Assembly (NCBI RefSeq): GCF_014653695.1
Contig: NZ_BNAR01000005.1
Coordinates: forward strand, 558,001 to 622,000
Reading direction: 5' to 3'
Origin: Lentzea cavernae
Lineage (GTDB): Bacteria > Actinomycetota > Actinomycetes > Mycobacteriales > Pseudonocardiaceae
Length of the DNA stretch: 64,000 nt
Part shown: positions 9,280-17,836 of the stretch, piece by piece
Numbering within the stretch: the first letter of the stretch is position 1
Layout of the letters: every line of letters starts with the position of its first letter
Position numbers and translations under genes: made by a program
Notes under the pieces: model-generated
The model's input: only the letters and a program-made list of their open reading frames with translations
Database searches by the model: none
What the model was told of the DNA's origin: nothing

Positions 9280-10005
9280 ATGGCGCGGTACATCGGCGAA
9301 GACCTGCACGGTGCGGAGTTCCGCGAGTGCGACCTGACGGGGGCACGGCTGATCGGTGTGGTCCTGCAGGACGCCGTGATCGACGGGTTCGTCACCAACC
9401 TCGTGGTGAACGGTGTCGAGGTCACCGGGTACGTCGAGGCGGAGCTCGACCGGCGTCATCCGGTGCGGCTGCTGCTCCGTTCCGACGACCCCGCCGATCT
9501 GCGTGAGGCAGCGCGTGAGCTGCATGCCGGGTGGGCCGCCACGGTCGAGCGGATCCGTCGTGCGCCCGGCATCGAGCGTGGCAGCGTGAACGACGAGTGG
9601 TCGGCGGTGCAGACGATGCGCCACCTGGTCTTCGTCCACGACTCGTGGTTCCGCCGGTGCTGCCTGGGTTCGGCGGAGCTGTTCACGCCGATGGGCATCG
9701 GTCCGGACGTCGAGCCCTACCGCGAAGCGCACGGCCTTGACCTGTCGCTCGACCCGGACCTCGACGAGATCGTGAGCGTGCGCGAAGCACAGGCCGCCGA
9801 ACTCGAAGCCTGGCTCGGCGGGGTCACCGCGGAGCAGCTCGCAGCGCCGGCACCGGTGCCCGAGGACGACGTCTGGCCCCCGTACGCACGTGGGCGTTCG
9901 GCGCTGCAGTGCCTTCGCACGGTGCTCAACGAGACCTTCCAGCACCACGGCTTCTGCGTCCGCGACCTCGACCTGATCGACGCGCGGGACGCCTCCACGG
10001 CCTGA
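9280..10005 (+). CDS. DinB-like protein with short N-terminal pentapeptide-type segment
   Basis: Protein of 241 residues. The first about 45 residues (DLHGAEFRECDLTGARLIG) look like pentapeptide repeats. The remainder resembles the four-helix DinB/mycothiol-transferase fold, with candidate metal-ligand histidines in MRHLVFVHDSWF and ETFQHHGFCVRDL. Such proteins are thiol-dependent transferases or hydrolases in Actinobacteria. The ATG at 9280 is preferred because GGCAGGA lies 7 bases before it; an in-frame ATG at 9271 is possible. Confidence 0.78.
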   Translation: MARYIGEDLHGAEFRECDLTGARLIGVVLQDAVIDGFVTNLVVNGVEVTGYVEAELDRRHPVRLLLRSDDPADLREAARELHAGWAATVERIRRAPGIERGSVNDEWSAVQTMRHLVFVHDSWFRRCCLGSAELFTPMGIGPDVEPYREAHGLDLSLDPDLDEIVSVREAQAAELEAWLGGVTAEQLAAPAPVPEDDVWPPYARGRSALQCLRTVLNETFQHHGFCVRDLDLIDARDASTA

Positions 10006-10097
10006 AACGTGCTCGTCGCGGCCTCTGGCCTGTGCGCACGGCTCCTGCGAGGGAGGATCGGAGGGGAAGTCCCTCGATCGGGTGAAGGCGGCGGGCC

Positions 10098-12107
10098 GTG
10101 CGTGATGACGACTGGGTGTTCGGCTTCGGGTCCACCTCGTGGGAGGACCTGGTCGGGAAGCTGTTCGGCGGGCAGGGTCAGCCGCCGTCTGCGACGAGGC
10201 GCACCGACCACCACGGACGCGACCTCACCGCCGCCGCGCGGGACGGCCTGCTCGACCCGGTGATCGGCCGGGAGGACGTCGTCGACGAGATCCTCGAGGT
10301 GTTGTCGCGGCGCACCAAGAACAACCCCGTCCTGATCGGTGATCCCGGGGTGGGCAAGACCGCGATCGTCGAGGGCATCGCGGCGCGGATCGCCCGTGGC
10401 GACGTGCCCGCCACGCTCGCCGGCAGACGGCTGGTCTCCCTGGACCTGGCGGGCATGGTGGCCGGGGCGAAGTACCGGGGCGAGTTCGAGGAACGGCTCG
10501 AGGGCGTGATCGAGGAAGTGGCCGCCACGAACCGGATGGTGGTGCTGTTCATCGACGAGCTGCACACCGTCGTGGGCGCGGGCAGTGCCGAGGCCGCGCC
10601 GATGGACGCCGCGAACATCCTCAAGCCCGTGCTCACCAGCGGACGGGTGCAGGTCATCGGGGCGACCACGGCCGAGGACTACCGCCGCCACATCGCGAAG
10701 GACGCCGCGTTCGAACGGCGGTTCCAGCCCATCCACGTCGCCGAGCCGTCGGTCGCCGAGACGATCACCATCCTGCGCGGTCTGCGCGGCCGGTACGAGA
10801 CGCACCACGGGGTGCGGATCACCGACGAGGCGATCGTGTCCGCCGTCGAGCTGTCGGCCCGCTACGTGACCGACCGGTTCCTGCCCGACAAGGCGGTCGA
10901 CCTGGTGGACCGCGCGGGCGCGCGCGTCCGGTTGCGGGAGAAGGCCCCGATGCCACCGGATCCGGCGGAGCTCGAACAGCGGGTGAGCCGCCTGGAGCGG
11001 GAACGGGACACCGCCCCGGAGGAGGAGGTGCCGTTCCTGGACGACGAGCTCCGCCACGCGGCCGCCGACCTGGACGCCGCGCGTACCGCGCTGGCCGAAG
11101 CGCCCGAGGTCGGGCCGAACGACGTCGCCGAGATCGTGTCGCGCAGCACGGGCATCCCGGTCGCGCAGCTCACCGAGGCCGAACGGCACCGGTTGCTGCA
11201 CCTGGAGAGCCACCTGCACCAGCGGATCATCGGGCAGGACGAGGCCGTCGAGGCGGTGGCCGACGCGGTCCGCCAGGGGCGTGCCGGCCTCAAGCACCCG
11301 CACCGGCCCATCGGCTCGTTCCTCTTCCTCGGCCCGACAGGGGTGGGCAAGACGGAGGTCGCGCGGGCGTTGGCGGAGGCGCTCTTCGGTTCGCAGGACC
11401 GGCTGATCCGGTTCGACATGAGCGAGTTCGGGCAGCAGCACACGGTGTCGCGGCTGATCGGCGCGCCGCCGGGGTACGTGGGGTACGAGGACGCCGGTCA
11501 GCTCACCGGCGCGGTCCGGCGCGTGCCGTACTCGGTCCTGCTGCTGGACGAGATCGAGAAGGCGCACTCGGACGTCTTCAACACGCTCCTGCAGGTGCTC
11601 GACGCGGGCAGGCTCACCGACTCCCAGGGACGCACGGCGGACTTCGCCAACACGGTGATCATCATGACCAGCAACATCGGTGCCGACCAGCTGCTCGCCG
11701 CGGCTGCCTCGGGCGTCGAGGTGGAGCAGTTGCGCGAGCCGTTGATGACCTCGGTCCGCCGCCGGTTCCGCCCGGAGTTCCTCAACCGCGTGGACGAGAT
11801 CATCCTGTTCCGCGGCCTCGACCAGGGCCAGTTGCGGCAGATCACCGCTTTGCTGCTCGACAGCACCCGGCAGCGGTTGCGCGAGCAGGACATCACGCTC
11901 GAAGTGGACGACCAGGCCGTCGACTGGCTCGCGGCCCGCGGTCACGTGCCCGAGTACGGCGCCCGGCCGTTGCGCCGCACGATCGCGAAGGAACTCGACC
12001 GGCGGCTGTCCCGTGCCCTGCTCGCGGGTGAGTTGCGCGGCGGGCAGCACGTGCTCGTGACGGTCGTCGACGCGGACCTGGCGCTCACGGTCACCGATCC
12101 GGCCTGA
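10098..12107 (+). CDS. ClpA/B-type AAA+ ATPase lacking the N-terminal Clp-N domain
   Basis: Hexameric protein-unfolding ATPase of 669 residues with two AAA modules. Walker A motifs are GDPGVGKT (about residue 81) and GPTGVGKT (about residue 413); Walker B motifs are LFIDELH and [10 protein letters not shown]. The middle coiled-coil insert (about residues 290-330) is short. The double Clp-N substrate-binding domain is absent: AAA1 begins almost at once after a 45-residue leader ([20 protein letters not shown]). No IGL/IGF-type ClpP-docking tripeptide is obvious in AAA2, favouring a ClpB-like disaggregase rather than a protease partner. GTG start with GGTGAAGGCGG upstream. Confidence 0.9.
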   Translation: MRDDDWVFGFGSTSWEDLVGKLFGGQGQPPSATRRTDHHGRDLTAAARDGLLDPVIGREDVVDEILEVLSRRTKNNPVLIGDPGVGKTAIVEGIAARIARGDVPATLAGRRLVSLDLAGMVAGAKYRGEFEERLEGVIEEVAATNRMVVLFIDELHTVVGAGSAEAAPMDAANILKPVLTSGRVQVIGATTAEDYRRHIAKDAAFERRFQPIHVAEPSVAETITILRGLRGRYETHHGVRITDEAIVSAVELSARYVTDRFLPDKAVDLVDRAGARVRLREKAPMPPDPAELEQRVSRLERERDTAPEEEVPFLDDELRHAAADLDAARTALAEAPEVGPNDVAEIVSRSTGIPVAQLTEAERHRLLHLESHLHQRIIGQDEAVEAVADAVRQGRAGLKHPHRPIGSFLFLGPTGVGKTEVARALAEALFGSQDRLIRFDMSEFGQQHTVSRLIGAPPGYVGYEDAGQLTGAVRRVPYSVLLLDEIEKAHSDVFNTLLQVLDAGRLTDSQGRTADFANTVIIMTSNIGADQLLAAAASGVEVEQLREPLMTSVRRRFRPEFLNRVDEIILFRGLDQGQLRQITALLLDSTRQRLREQDITLEVDDQAVDWLAARGHVPEYGARPLRRTIAKELDRRLSRALLAGELRGGQHVLVTVVDADLALTVTDPA

Positions 12108-12129
12108 CCCGTCGGTGCGGGGGTGGTGC

Positions 12130-12306
12130 CTACTCCCAGGGGTTGCTGCCGGACGCGGTGGCGGGCGTCGTTTCCCAGGGGTTGCTGCCGGCCACCGTGG
12201 CGGGCGTCGTGTCGGTGACGGCGTGGGCGGTGGTGGCGGCGACGGTCGTGAAGGCGGCGACGGCGAGGGCGACAGCGGCGATCTCGGCGATGGCGGTGCG
12301 GACCAT
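12130..12306 (-). CDS. Small secreted peptide with tandem 13-residue repeat (GSNPWE)
   Basis: A 58-residue product not resembling a family I know. It has a hydrophobic, Ala/Val-rich N-terminus (residues 1-30, a plausible signal peptide ending near TTAHAV). The C-terminal part is two near-identical copies of TTPATxxGSNPWE (residues 33-45 and 46-58). A perfect AGGAGG ribosome site lies 6 bases before the ATG at 12306. At DNA level the duplication is a 39-bp direct repeat. The gene is divergent from an XRE-ATPase regulator, with phased repeats between (12347-12404). It could be a secreted signal, a peptide precursor or a cell-surface peptide. Confidence 0.75.
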   Translation of the reverse strand: MVRTAIAEIAAVALAVAAFTTVAATTAHAVTDTTPATVAGSNPWETTPATASGSNPWE

Positions 12307-12346
12307 TTGGGGCCTCCTCAGGAATGTTTCTCCGGCGATGGGACAA

Positions 12347-12404
12347 ACGTTATGAGGCTCCTTAATCCCGGGACTATCACGCGGTTTATCCCGGCGCTAT
12401 CCCG
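12347..12404 (-). promoter_or_regulatory. Phased heptamer array and -10 of the small peptide gene
   Basis: Read on the minus strand there are three direct repeats: CGGGATA (12404-12398), CGGGATA (12393-12387) and CGTGATA (12381-12375), spaced 11 and 12 bp. Then come exactly 22 bp and a -10-like TAACGT (12352-12347). The peptide ATG follows 40 bases later. The layout suggests an activator binding upstream of the -35 region. Confidence 0.6.
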
Positions 12405-12470
12405 GCGGCGATGGCGACATAAAACATGCTCTGAACTGCGGAGATGCAGGATTTCCCGGTGTTTTGCAGA

Positions 12471-12500
12471 CGGGATATGCGCGGGGATTGCAGCGTGATA
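12471..12500 (+). promoter_or_regulatory. Second phased heptamer array in front of the XRE-ATPase regulator
   Basis: On the plus strand CGGGATA (12471-12477), GGGGATT (12483-12489) and CGTGATA (12494-12500) recur with 12 and 11 bp spacing. This mirrors the array serving the divergent peptide gene; the nearest copies form the inverted pair CTATCACGC (12374-12382) / GCGTGATAG (12493-12501). No TA-rich -10 is found at the 22-bp distance on this side. Suggests autoregulation by the regulator encoded at 12558. Confidence 0.5.
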
Positions 12501-12557
12501 GCGGGGCTACCGACTATTGGGCGGACAAAATCATCCGCGTGAAAAGAGGATCCCGAG

Positions 12558-13691
12558 ATGGCCACTCCGCCCGCCTTGGACCCCGGACTTCCGCCCTTCG
12601 CCCAACTGCTGCGCAGGCACCGCAGCCGCGTCGGGCTGACGCAGCGGGAGCTGGCCGACCTGTCGACGGTGAGCGTGCGGGCCATCCGGGACCTGGAGCA
12701 GGGGCGGGCGTTGCGGCCGCGGCCGGACACGGTCCGGTTGATCGCCGAGGGGTTGCGGCTGGGCAGCCGGGCGCGGCACGACCTGGAGGTGGCCGCAGAC
12801 CCGGACCGCCGTGCCGAGGTCGACGTGGCCGCCGGCGTCCCGCCCACTTCGCTCTCCGCCCAGGTGGGGCGCGACCTCGAGACCGGTGGCCTGGCCGCCG
12901 AACTGGCCGGCGGGTGCAGGCTCGCGACCGTCGTGGGGCTCCCCGGTGTGGGCAAGACGCGGTTCGCGGCGGCGGTGGCCGAGGTGGTGCACGCCAGGAT
13001 GCCGGTGCTGTGGGCGGGGGTGGACGGCACGCCTCTGCGGGATCCGCGGCTGGCCGGGCTGGTGACCGCGTGGTCGACGGCCGTGCGCACGGGCGGGTGG
13101 GCGTACGACGACCTCGCCGAGGTGATCGGCACCCGTTCCGCGCTGGTGGTCCTCGACGGGGTCGACGGGCCGGTGTGCGGGGACGGCGTGCTGCGCCTGC
13201 TCGCCGACTGCCCCGGCGTGCGGGTGCTGATCACCGCTCCGGCGCCGTGCGGACTCGCCGGGGAGCGGGTGTTCGTCCTGTCCGGTCTGGAGCCAGGCGA
13301 CGCGGCCGGACTGCTGCTCGCCGAGCACCCCGGCACGGCCGACCCGGCCGAGGTCGACCGCCTGTGCCGCGCACTCGACGGCCTGCCCGGCGCGCTCGCC
13401 GCCGTCGGGTCGTGGTTGTCGGTCTACCCGCTGCCGGAGCTGGCCGCCACCGACCCCGTTCAACTGCTCGACGACACCCTCGTGCGCGCGCTCGCCGGTG
13501 CCGCTGAGCCCTACCGGCAGGTGCTGGAGAACCTCCCGGCCCGCTTCGGCCCGTCGGCCGACACCGGCCGGCTGCTGCGCGACCTGCTCCAGCGCGGCCT
13601 GGTGCGGCCCGTCGAGACCGAGACCGGCCGCAGCTTCACGGTCTCCCCGCTGATCCGCTCGGTGCTGGCGGCCGCACCGCCGACGCCTTGA
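12558..13691 (+). CDS. XRE-type regulator with STAND/NB-ARC-like ATPase domain
   Basis: Protein of 377 residues. Residues about 12-75 form an XRE helix-turn-helix (LTQRELADLSTVSVRAIRDL). A nucleotide-binding domain follows with Walker A GLPGVGKTR (about residue 129) and Walker B-like LVVLDGVDG. Unlike larger STAND regulators it has no C-terminal TPR array; the last 100 residues look like a winged helix. Such proteins are ATP-gated switches that usually respond to a ligand or partner. AGAGGA precedes the ATG. The divergent small peptide gene and the shared repeat arrays make that peptide its most likely target, and perhaps its ligand. Confidence 0.85.
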   Translation: MATPPALDPGLPPFAQLLRRHRSRVGLTQRELADLSTVSVRAIRDLEQGRALRPRPDTVRLIAEGLRLGSRARHDLEVAADPDRRAEVDVAAGVPPTSLSAQVGRDLETGGLAAELAGGCRLATVVGLPGVGKTRFAAAVAEVVHARMPVLWAGVDGTPLRDPRLAGLVTAWSTAVRTGGWAYDDLAEVIGTRSALVVLDGVDGPVCGDGVLRLLADCPGVRVLITAPAPCGLAGERVFVLSGLEPGDAAGLLLAEHPGTADPAEVDRLCRALDGLPGALAAVGSWLSVYPLPELAATDPVQLLDDTLVRALAGAAEPYRQVLENLPARFGPSADTGRLLRDLLQRGLVRPVETETGRSFTVSPLIRSVLAAAPPTP

Positions 13692-13806
13692 CCCGCCCCC
13701 GTTCGCGGTCGTCCCGGACACGCCCCCGGCCTGCCTCCGCGACTGCCGAGGACGACGCCCTCCCCGTGGTGGACTGGTCGCGACGCCGAGCCCGGGAGCG
13801 TGACCG

Positions 13807-14160
13807 ATGGCCCCCATGACGAGCACCGGTCCCACAGGTGCCGCGACGGCTTCCCCCGTGCACGCCTTCTTCGTCCCCGCCGGCCCGGAGGTCCTCAGCG
13901 TGTGGCCGTCCACCCCGCACGCCCGCCGGGCGGCGGCGTGGGCCCTGCGGACGCTGGGGTACGACCACCTGGGCGGTGTGGTCTGCCTGATCTCCCCCAC
14001 CTCCGACGCCCAGGCGGAGTGCCTCGCCATCGCCCTGGCCGTCGCCGACGCCGCGGCGGGCGGCCACCGGCCACCGGGGCCGTTGCCGGACCTGGCCGTC
14101 CGCCTGCGGGCCGACCCGGTGCACCTGTGCGGCCTTCGCGCCGCCGCTGGGCTGACCTGA
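13807..14160 (+). CDS. Hypothetical protein
   Basis: A 117-residue product with strong G/C third-position bias, supporting a real gene. I recognise no family. It has a hydrophobic stretch around YDHLGGVVCLISPTSDAQA and an Ala-rich helix; no signal peptide. A GGGAG-like sequence precedes the ATG. It lies 115 bases downstream of the XRE-ATPase gene on the same strand and could be cotranscribed. Its stop codon lies inside the first copy of a 53-bp direct repeat. Confidence 0.5.
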   Translation: MAPMTSTGPTGAATASPVHAFFVPAGPEVLSVWPSTPHARRAAAWALRTLGYDHLGGVVCLISPTSDAQAECLAIALAVADAAAGGHRPPGPLPDLAVRLRADPVHLCGLRAAAGLT

Positions 14161-14246
14161 GCCACATCGGTCACGTGCTCGCACCGGACATCGCCGGCAC
14201 GCGGCTGACCTGAGCCACACCGACCACGTGCCCGCACCGGACATCG
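14150..14246. repeat. 53-bp tandem duplication at a gene end
   Basis: Two copies begin with GGCTGACCTGAGCCACA at 14150 and 14203 (53-bp period) and continue with matching CACGTGCYCGCACCGGACAT. The first copy carries the stop codon of the preceding gene; the second carries the hairpin at 14230-14254. Probably a local duplication. Confidence 0.7.
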
Positions 14247-14254
14247 GTGCGGGC
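14230..14254. terminator. Hairpin terminator
   Basis: Perfect 9-bp stem GCCCGCACC / GGTGCGGGC with a 7-base loop, directly after the plus-strand gene ending at 14160. No U-tract, as usual in Actinobacteria. Confidence 0.6.
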
Positions 14255-14280
14255 ACGCGGCGTTTCCGGACCATGCGGGA

Positions 14281-14311
14281 GTGACCCGCCCCGGTCTCCG
14301 GAGCGGGTCAC
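14281..14311. terminator. Hairpin terminator at the end of the glutamate mutase operon
   Basis: Perfect 9-bp stem GTGACCCGC (14281-14289) / GCGGGTCAC (14303-14311), loop of 13 bases. It lies 15 bases beyond the stop of the minus-strand glutamate-synthase-like gene, so it likely ends that operon. Confidence 0.6.
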
Positions 14312-14325
14312 TTCCGCTGCAGGCG

Positions 14326-15588
14326 CTATCCCCGTGCCGCCACCACCTGCTCGGCGGGGACCGGCCAACCGGCCGGAGACCACAGGTCCTCAGTGGACAG
14401 TGCGGACGGGTGGTACTTGCCCAGTGCGCTGATGAGCAGGCGCAGCTCCAGGGTCATCGCCTCGACCAGACGGGTCAGGCCCGACTGGGGGTTCTCATCA
14501 ACCGCCAGCAGGGCCGCCCGGCCGAGACCCGTGGCGGTGGCCCCGGCGGCCAGGCACTTCACGGCCCGCAGTCCTTCCCAGACCCGGCCCGACACCAGCA
14601 GGCAGCCGCGCGGGGAACCGATGCGGCGCAGGCACTCCGCCAACGGGAGGCCGACGCCAGCCAGCGACGCCGTGGGGGCCCATCCGCTGCCGCCCTCGGC
14701 CCCGTCCACGGTGACCGCGTCCGCGCCCGCCTGCCACGCGACGTCCGCCGCCGCGGCGACGTCACGTCCCGGCGGGAGCTTGACCCACACCCGCGCGCGC
14801 GGATAGTTGTTGCGCATCAGGCGGATCTGCTGCCGGAGGATCTCGTCGGTGAACGTCCCGGGGCTGGCGCAGCGCAGCACCCGGTCGCCGGCGGGGTCGA
14901 TCAGCGGTTCCAGGGCGTACTGGCCGGCCAGGCGATCCGCCTGGGCGCGGTCGACGACGGTCAGGCCGCCGATGCCGGGTTTGGCGCCCTGACCGACCTT
15001 CAGCTCGAACCCCAGCCGCCCCGACTCCAGCAGGGGCCGCGTCGCCGGGTCGCTGTAGACGCGGTTCCACACCTCGGCGTCGGCGTCCTCCGTGCTCTGC
15101 TGCACCACCACTCCGCCCACCCCGTCCGGGGCGTGGTCGGCGTAGGCCGTGATCCTGGCCAGCAGGGACCGTTCGCCGGTGAAACCGTCGACCGGAACGA
15201 CGTTCTCGCCGACGACCATCGGGATGCCCAGGGCGCCCGCCTGGGCCGCGGCGGCGCGTCCCAGGTCGGTGCCCACGGCACGGGTCGAGCCGAACGCGGA
15301 CAGGTACAGCGGCAGGCGTGCGGCGAAACCGCCGACGGTGCTCTCCAGGTCGACGTCGCCGTGCAGGGGTTCGCGGGCGAGGTCGATGAGCTTCTCCAGG
15401 CGGCGCGGCATGAACACCGGCGGCACCAGGCGGGTCGCGTCGAGGGCGTCGGCGGGCGCGGGACCCTGCGGCTCGCCCAGCAGGGCGCCGCCGTAGTCCG
15501 ACAGCGGGGGGAACACCGCCGCGGCGCCGAGGCGAGCCCGTTCCCGGACGGCGTCCTCCGGGAACGTGTCCGCGCGCAACGCGGTCAC
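14326..15588 (-). CDS. Glutamate-synthase-like FMN domain protein (GltB core only)
   Basis: Protein of 420 residues from a GTG at 15588 that overlaps the stop of the ligase gene (GTGA). It matches the FMN-binding barrel of glutamate synthase: VGQGAKPGIGG near the middle and VDGAEGGSGWAPTASLAGVG further on. It lacks the glutaminase domain and the cysteine-rich CxxxxCPVG segment that binds the 3Fe-4S cluster. It may therefore be a stand-alone flavoenzyme, perhaps handling ammonia or an imine in making an amino acid building block. Last gene of the operon glutamate mutase S, E, AsnRS-like, GltB-like. Confidence 0.8.
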   Translation of the reverse strand: MTALRADTFPEDAVRERARLGAAAVFPPLSDYGGALLGEPQGPAPADALDATRLVPPVFMPRRLEKLIDLAREPLHGDVDLESTVGGFAARLPLYLSAFGSTRAVGTDLGRAAAAQAGALGIPMVVGENVVPVDGFTGERSLLARITAYADHAPDGVGGVVVQQSTEDADAEVWNRVYSDPATRPLLESGRLGFELKVGQGAKPGIGGLTVVDRAQADRLAGQYALEPLIDPAGDRVLRCASPGTFTDEILRQQIRLMRNNYPRARVWVKLPPGRDVAAAADVAWQAGADAVTVDGAEGGSGWAPTASLAGVGLPLAECLRRIGSPRGCLLVSGRVWEGLRAVKCLAAGATATGLGRAALLAVDENPQSGLTRLVEAMTLELRLLISALGKYHPSALSTEDLWSPAGWPVPAEQVVAARG

Positions 15589-16577
15589 GGGGACACCACG
15601 CCGGGAATCTTCGGGAAGGCGTTGGCCTGCCAGACCGCGTCCAGCCCGCACAGGTAGCGGACCAGCCGCTCCAGTCCGATGCCGAAGCCCGCGCTTCCCG
15701 GGACGCCCTCGCGCACCATCTTCAGGTACCAGGCGTACTTCGCCGGGTTCTCCCCGGTCTCGCGCATCCTGGCGACGATGGTGGCGTACTCGTGTTCGCG
15801 CTCGCTGCCGCTGCACAGCTCGCCGTAGCCCTCGGGGGCCAGCAGGTCGAAGTTGAGCAGGTGGCCGGGCGCCGCCGGGTTCTCGCGGTCGTAGAAACCG
15901 CGGGAGCCCTTGGGGTAGTCGGTGAGGAAGAACGGCCTGCTGGACTTGGACGACAGCAGCGCCTCCCCCGTCCAGTCGATCTCGGCGTCGGGGTTCTGGG
16001 CGTGGCCGGTGTCGTGCAGGTCCGCGACGGCGGAGGCGTGGGTGCGCCGGTCGAAGGCCTGGCCGGACAACAGGTCGGCGAACGCGTCCGGGTCGCGGCC
16101 CAGGACGTCCAGCTCGGGGGCGCAGCGCTCGACGACGCGGCGCACGACGTGCACGACCAGGTTCTCGGCCACCCGCGTCGCGTCGTCGCGGGAGGCGCCG
16201 GCGACCTCGACGTCGATCTGGTGGAACTCGGCGAGGTGCCTGCTGGTCGAACTGGTCTCCAGCGGCTCCAGCCGCACGTTGGGGGCGATGCAGAAGATCC
16301 GGTCGAACGCCGTCAGCGACGCCTGCTTGTAGAGGATCGCGCTGGTCATCAGCTTGTAGCGGTGGCCGTAGTAGTCGACGTCGACCTGCTTGGCCCCGCG
16401 CGCTCCCGGGTCGGTGACCGGGCCGATGACCGGCGGCAGCATCTCGGTGAAGCCCTCCCCGCCCAGGTGTTCGCGCACGGCGTCGAGCACGCGGTGCTGC
16501 ACGCGCAGCACGGCGCGGGTGGACGGTGAGGTCAGGTGGGCGCGCGGGTCCACCGGCGCCGAGGTGGTCGTGTCCAT
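15585..16577 (-). CDS. Truncated AsnRS-like class II ligase (asparagine synthetase A type)
   Basis: A 330-residue protein equal to the catalytic core of asparaginyl/aspartyl-tRNA synthetases. Motif 2 is seen as RHLAEFHQIDVEV and motif 3 as GFGIGLERLVRYLCG. The N-terminal OB-fold anticodon-binding domain is missing, so it is unlikely to charge tRNA. Archaeal proteins of this build amidate aspartate through aspartyl-adenylate (established for that family). Next to glutamate mutase, the attractive inference is amidation of 3-methylaspartate. AGGAG precedes the ATG at 16577; the gap to the mutase E gene is 5 bases. Confidence 0.82.
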   Translation of the reverse strand: MDTTTSAPVDPRAHLTSPSTRAVLRVQHRVLDAVREHLGGEGFTEMLPPVIGPVTDPGARGAKQVDVDYYGHRYKLMTSAILYKQASLTAFDRIFCIAPNVRLEPLETSSTSRHLAEFHQIDVEVAGASRDDATRVAENLVVHVVRRVVERCAPELDVLGRDPDAFADLLSGQAFDRRTHASAVADLHDTGHAQNPDAEIDWTGEALLSSKSSRPFFLTDYPKGSRGFYDRENPAAPGHLLNFDLLAPEGYGELCSGSEREHEYATIVARMRETGENPAKYAWYLKMVREGVPGSAGFGIGLERLVRYLCGLDAVWQANAFPKIPGVVSP

Positions 16578-16582
16578 CGTGG

Positions 16583-17836
16583 TCACTCCTGGGGACGGGG
16601 GCTGGGACGGTCGAAGGCGCGCTCGACGTGGGTGAGCGAGCGGAGCAGTTCGTCGGCGGTGGGGGCGGCGGCGGGGACGGCACGGCCGGCGGGCAGCGGC
16701 AGGGCGCCGATGCGCGACCACTGCAGCCGCCCGTCGCCGTCCACGAACGCCCGCGTGCGCCCGGCGTTGTCCTGGTGCAGGCAGTAGGGCACGTCGAGGT
16801 AGCCGCGCTCGACCGCGCGGACCAGGGCGATGCCGACGTCGGGAGCGAGGCCGAGCACGGCCTCCACGAGCGCGCGGGCCTCGTCGAGCACACCGGTGTC
16901 CTCGATCGGGCCGCCCGGCTCGGCTTGAGCCGCCGCGGCCGCCGCGGTCACCAGCGCGGTGACGTTCTCGGCGACGGTGGGGATGCGGTGCGCCTCGGCC
17001 GTCGTCTTGACGATCAGGCGCTCCGCGCCGGTGCGCACGGCCAGTTCCGCCGAGCGTTCCAGCAACGCGGTCGCGCCGTGCGGGGTGCGCGGGAAGACGC
17101 CCATGTACGTGTAGAGCACGACGTGCCAGTCCACATCGGACAGATGTTCGGCAGCGAGGGCGCGCAGTGCGGCCACGGCCTCGGCGTCCTGGCCGGGGTC
17201 GGTCTGCTGGGCGTAGCTCAACGACATGCTGTCCACGCCGTGCTGGCGGAAGAACAGGCCTTCGAGCACGCTGATCGCCACCAGCAGGCTCGGCGGGCAC
17301 AGCTGGCCCATCATGCAGCCGCCGAAGGACTCCAGGTGCGGCCGGGCGCCGCGCTCGCGGGCGTCGGACAGCAGCAGGCAGGACTCGGCCCACGCGCGCA
17401 CCGACTCGGCGACCGGAACCCGGCTGTAGGGCAGGCAGTACGACAGCGGCCCGCCCTCCGTCGCGTCCAGACCGGCGGCCAGCAGGGCCGCGACGATCTT
17501 CTGCGGGCACGCGGAGCCGTGCCGCACCTGCACCGGGAAGTCCCGTCCCCGCAGACCGTCGAGCACGGCGCGGGTCGTCCCTGGCGAGTGGGCGACGATG
17601 GGGTAACCGTTGAGCTCGGCGCCGGTGTCCAGCGCCCTGCGCACCGCGAGGTGCTCCCCCACGCGGGTGAAGCTGTCCACGGTGATCGTGCCCGCCGCCC
17701 TCACCCCGGCGCCGCGCACCGCGGCGAGACCGGCCCGCATCCGCGCCGGTCCGGCGACGCCCATCCTGGGCTGCACGACCAGTTCCCCCGCGGCGGCGGC
17801 GCGGGCGACGAAGCCGCCGAACGAGCGGTCGGTCAC
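16583..17836 (-). CDS. Glutamate mutase epsilon (catalytic) subunit
   Basis: Subunit of 417 residues of coenzyme-B12-dependent glutamate mutase (methylaspartate mutase), which rearranges L-glutamate to L-threo-3-methylaspartate. Recognisable segments are VDSFTRVGEHLAV, LNGYPIVAHSPGTTRA, QVRHGSACPQ, FGGCMMGQLCPPSLLVA and LIVKTTAEAHRIPT, typical of the MutE/GlmE barrel. The GTG at 17836 overlaps the stop of the B12-binding subunit gene (GTGA). In actinomycetes this enzyme often supplies 3-methylaspartate to natural products (friulimicin, vicenistatin). No reactivase (MutL) gene is nearby. Confidence 0.92.
   Translation of the reverse strand: MTDRSFGGFVARAAAAGELVVQPRMGVAGPARMRAGLAAVRGAGVRAAGTITVDSFTRVGEHLAVRRALDTGAELNGYPIVAHSPGTTRAVLDGLRGRDFPVQVRHGSACPQKIVAALLAAGLDATEGGPLSYCLPYSRVPVAESVRAWAESCLLLSDARERGARPHLESFGGCMMGQLCPPSLLVAISVLEGLFFRQHGVDSMSLSYAQQTDPGQDAEAVAALRALAAEHLSDVDWHVVLYTYMGVFPRTPHGATALLERSAELAVRTGAERLIVKTTAEAHRIPTVAENVTALVTAAAAAAQAEPGGPIEDTGVLDEARALVEAVLGLAPDVGIALVRAVERGYLDVPYCLHQDNAGRTRAFVDGDGRLQWSRIGALPLPAGRAVPAAAPTADELLRSLTHVERAFDRPSPRPQE

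Noticed and set aside
12143-12355. Plus-strand open frame opposite the small repeat peptide
   Set aside because: The minus frame has a perfect AGGAGG site, a signal-like start and a peptide repeat; the plus frame has no ribosome site.
15585-16577. Housekeeping asparaginyl-tRNA synthetase
   Set aside because: Only the catalytic core is present, without an OB-fold anticodon domain, and it lies inside the mutase operon.
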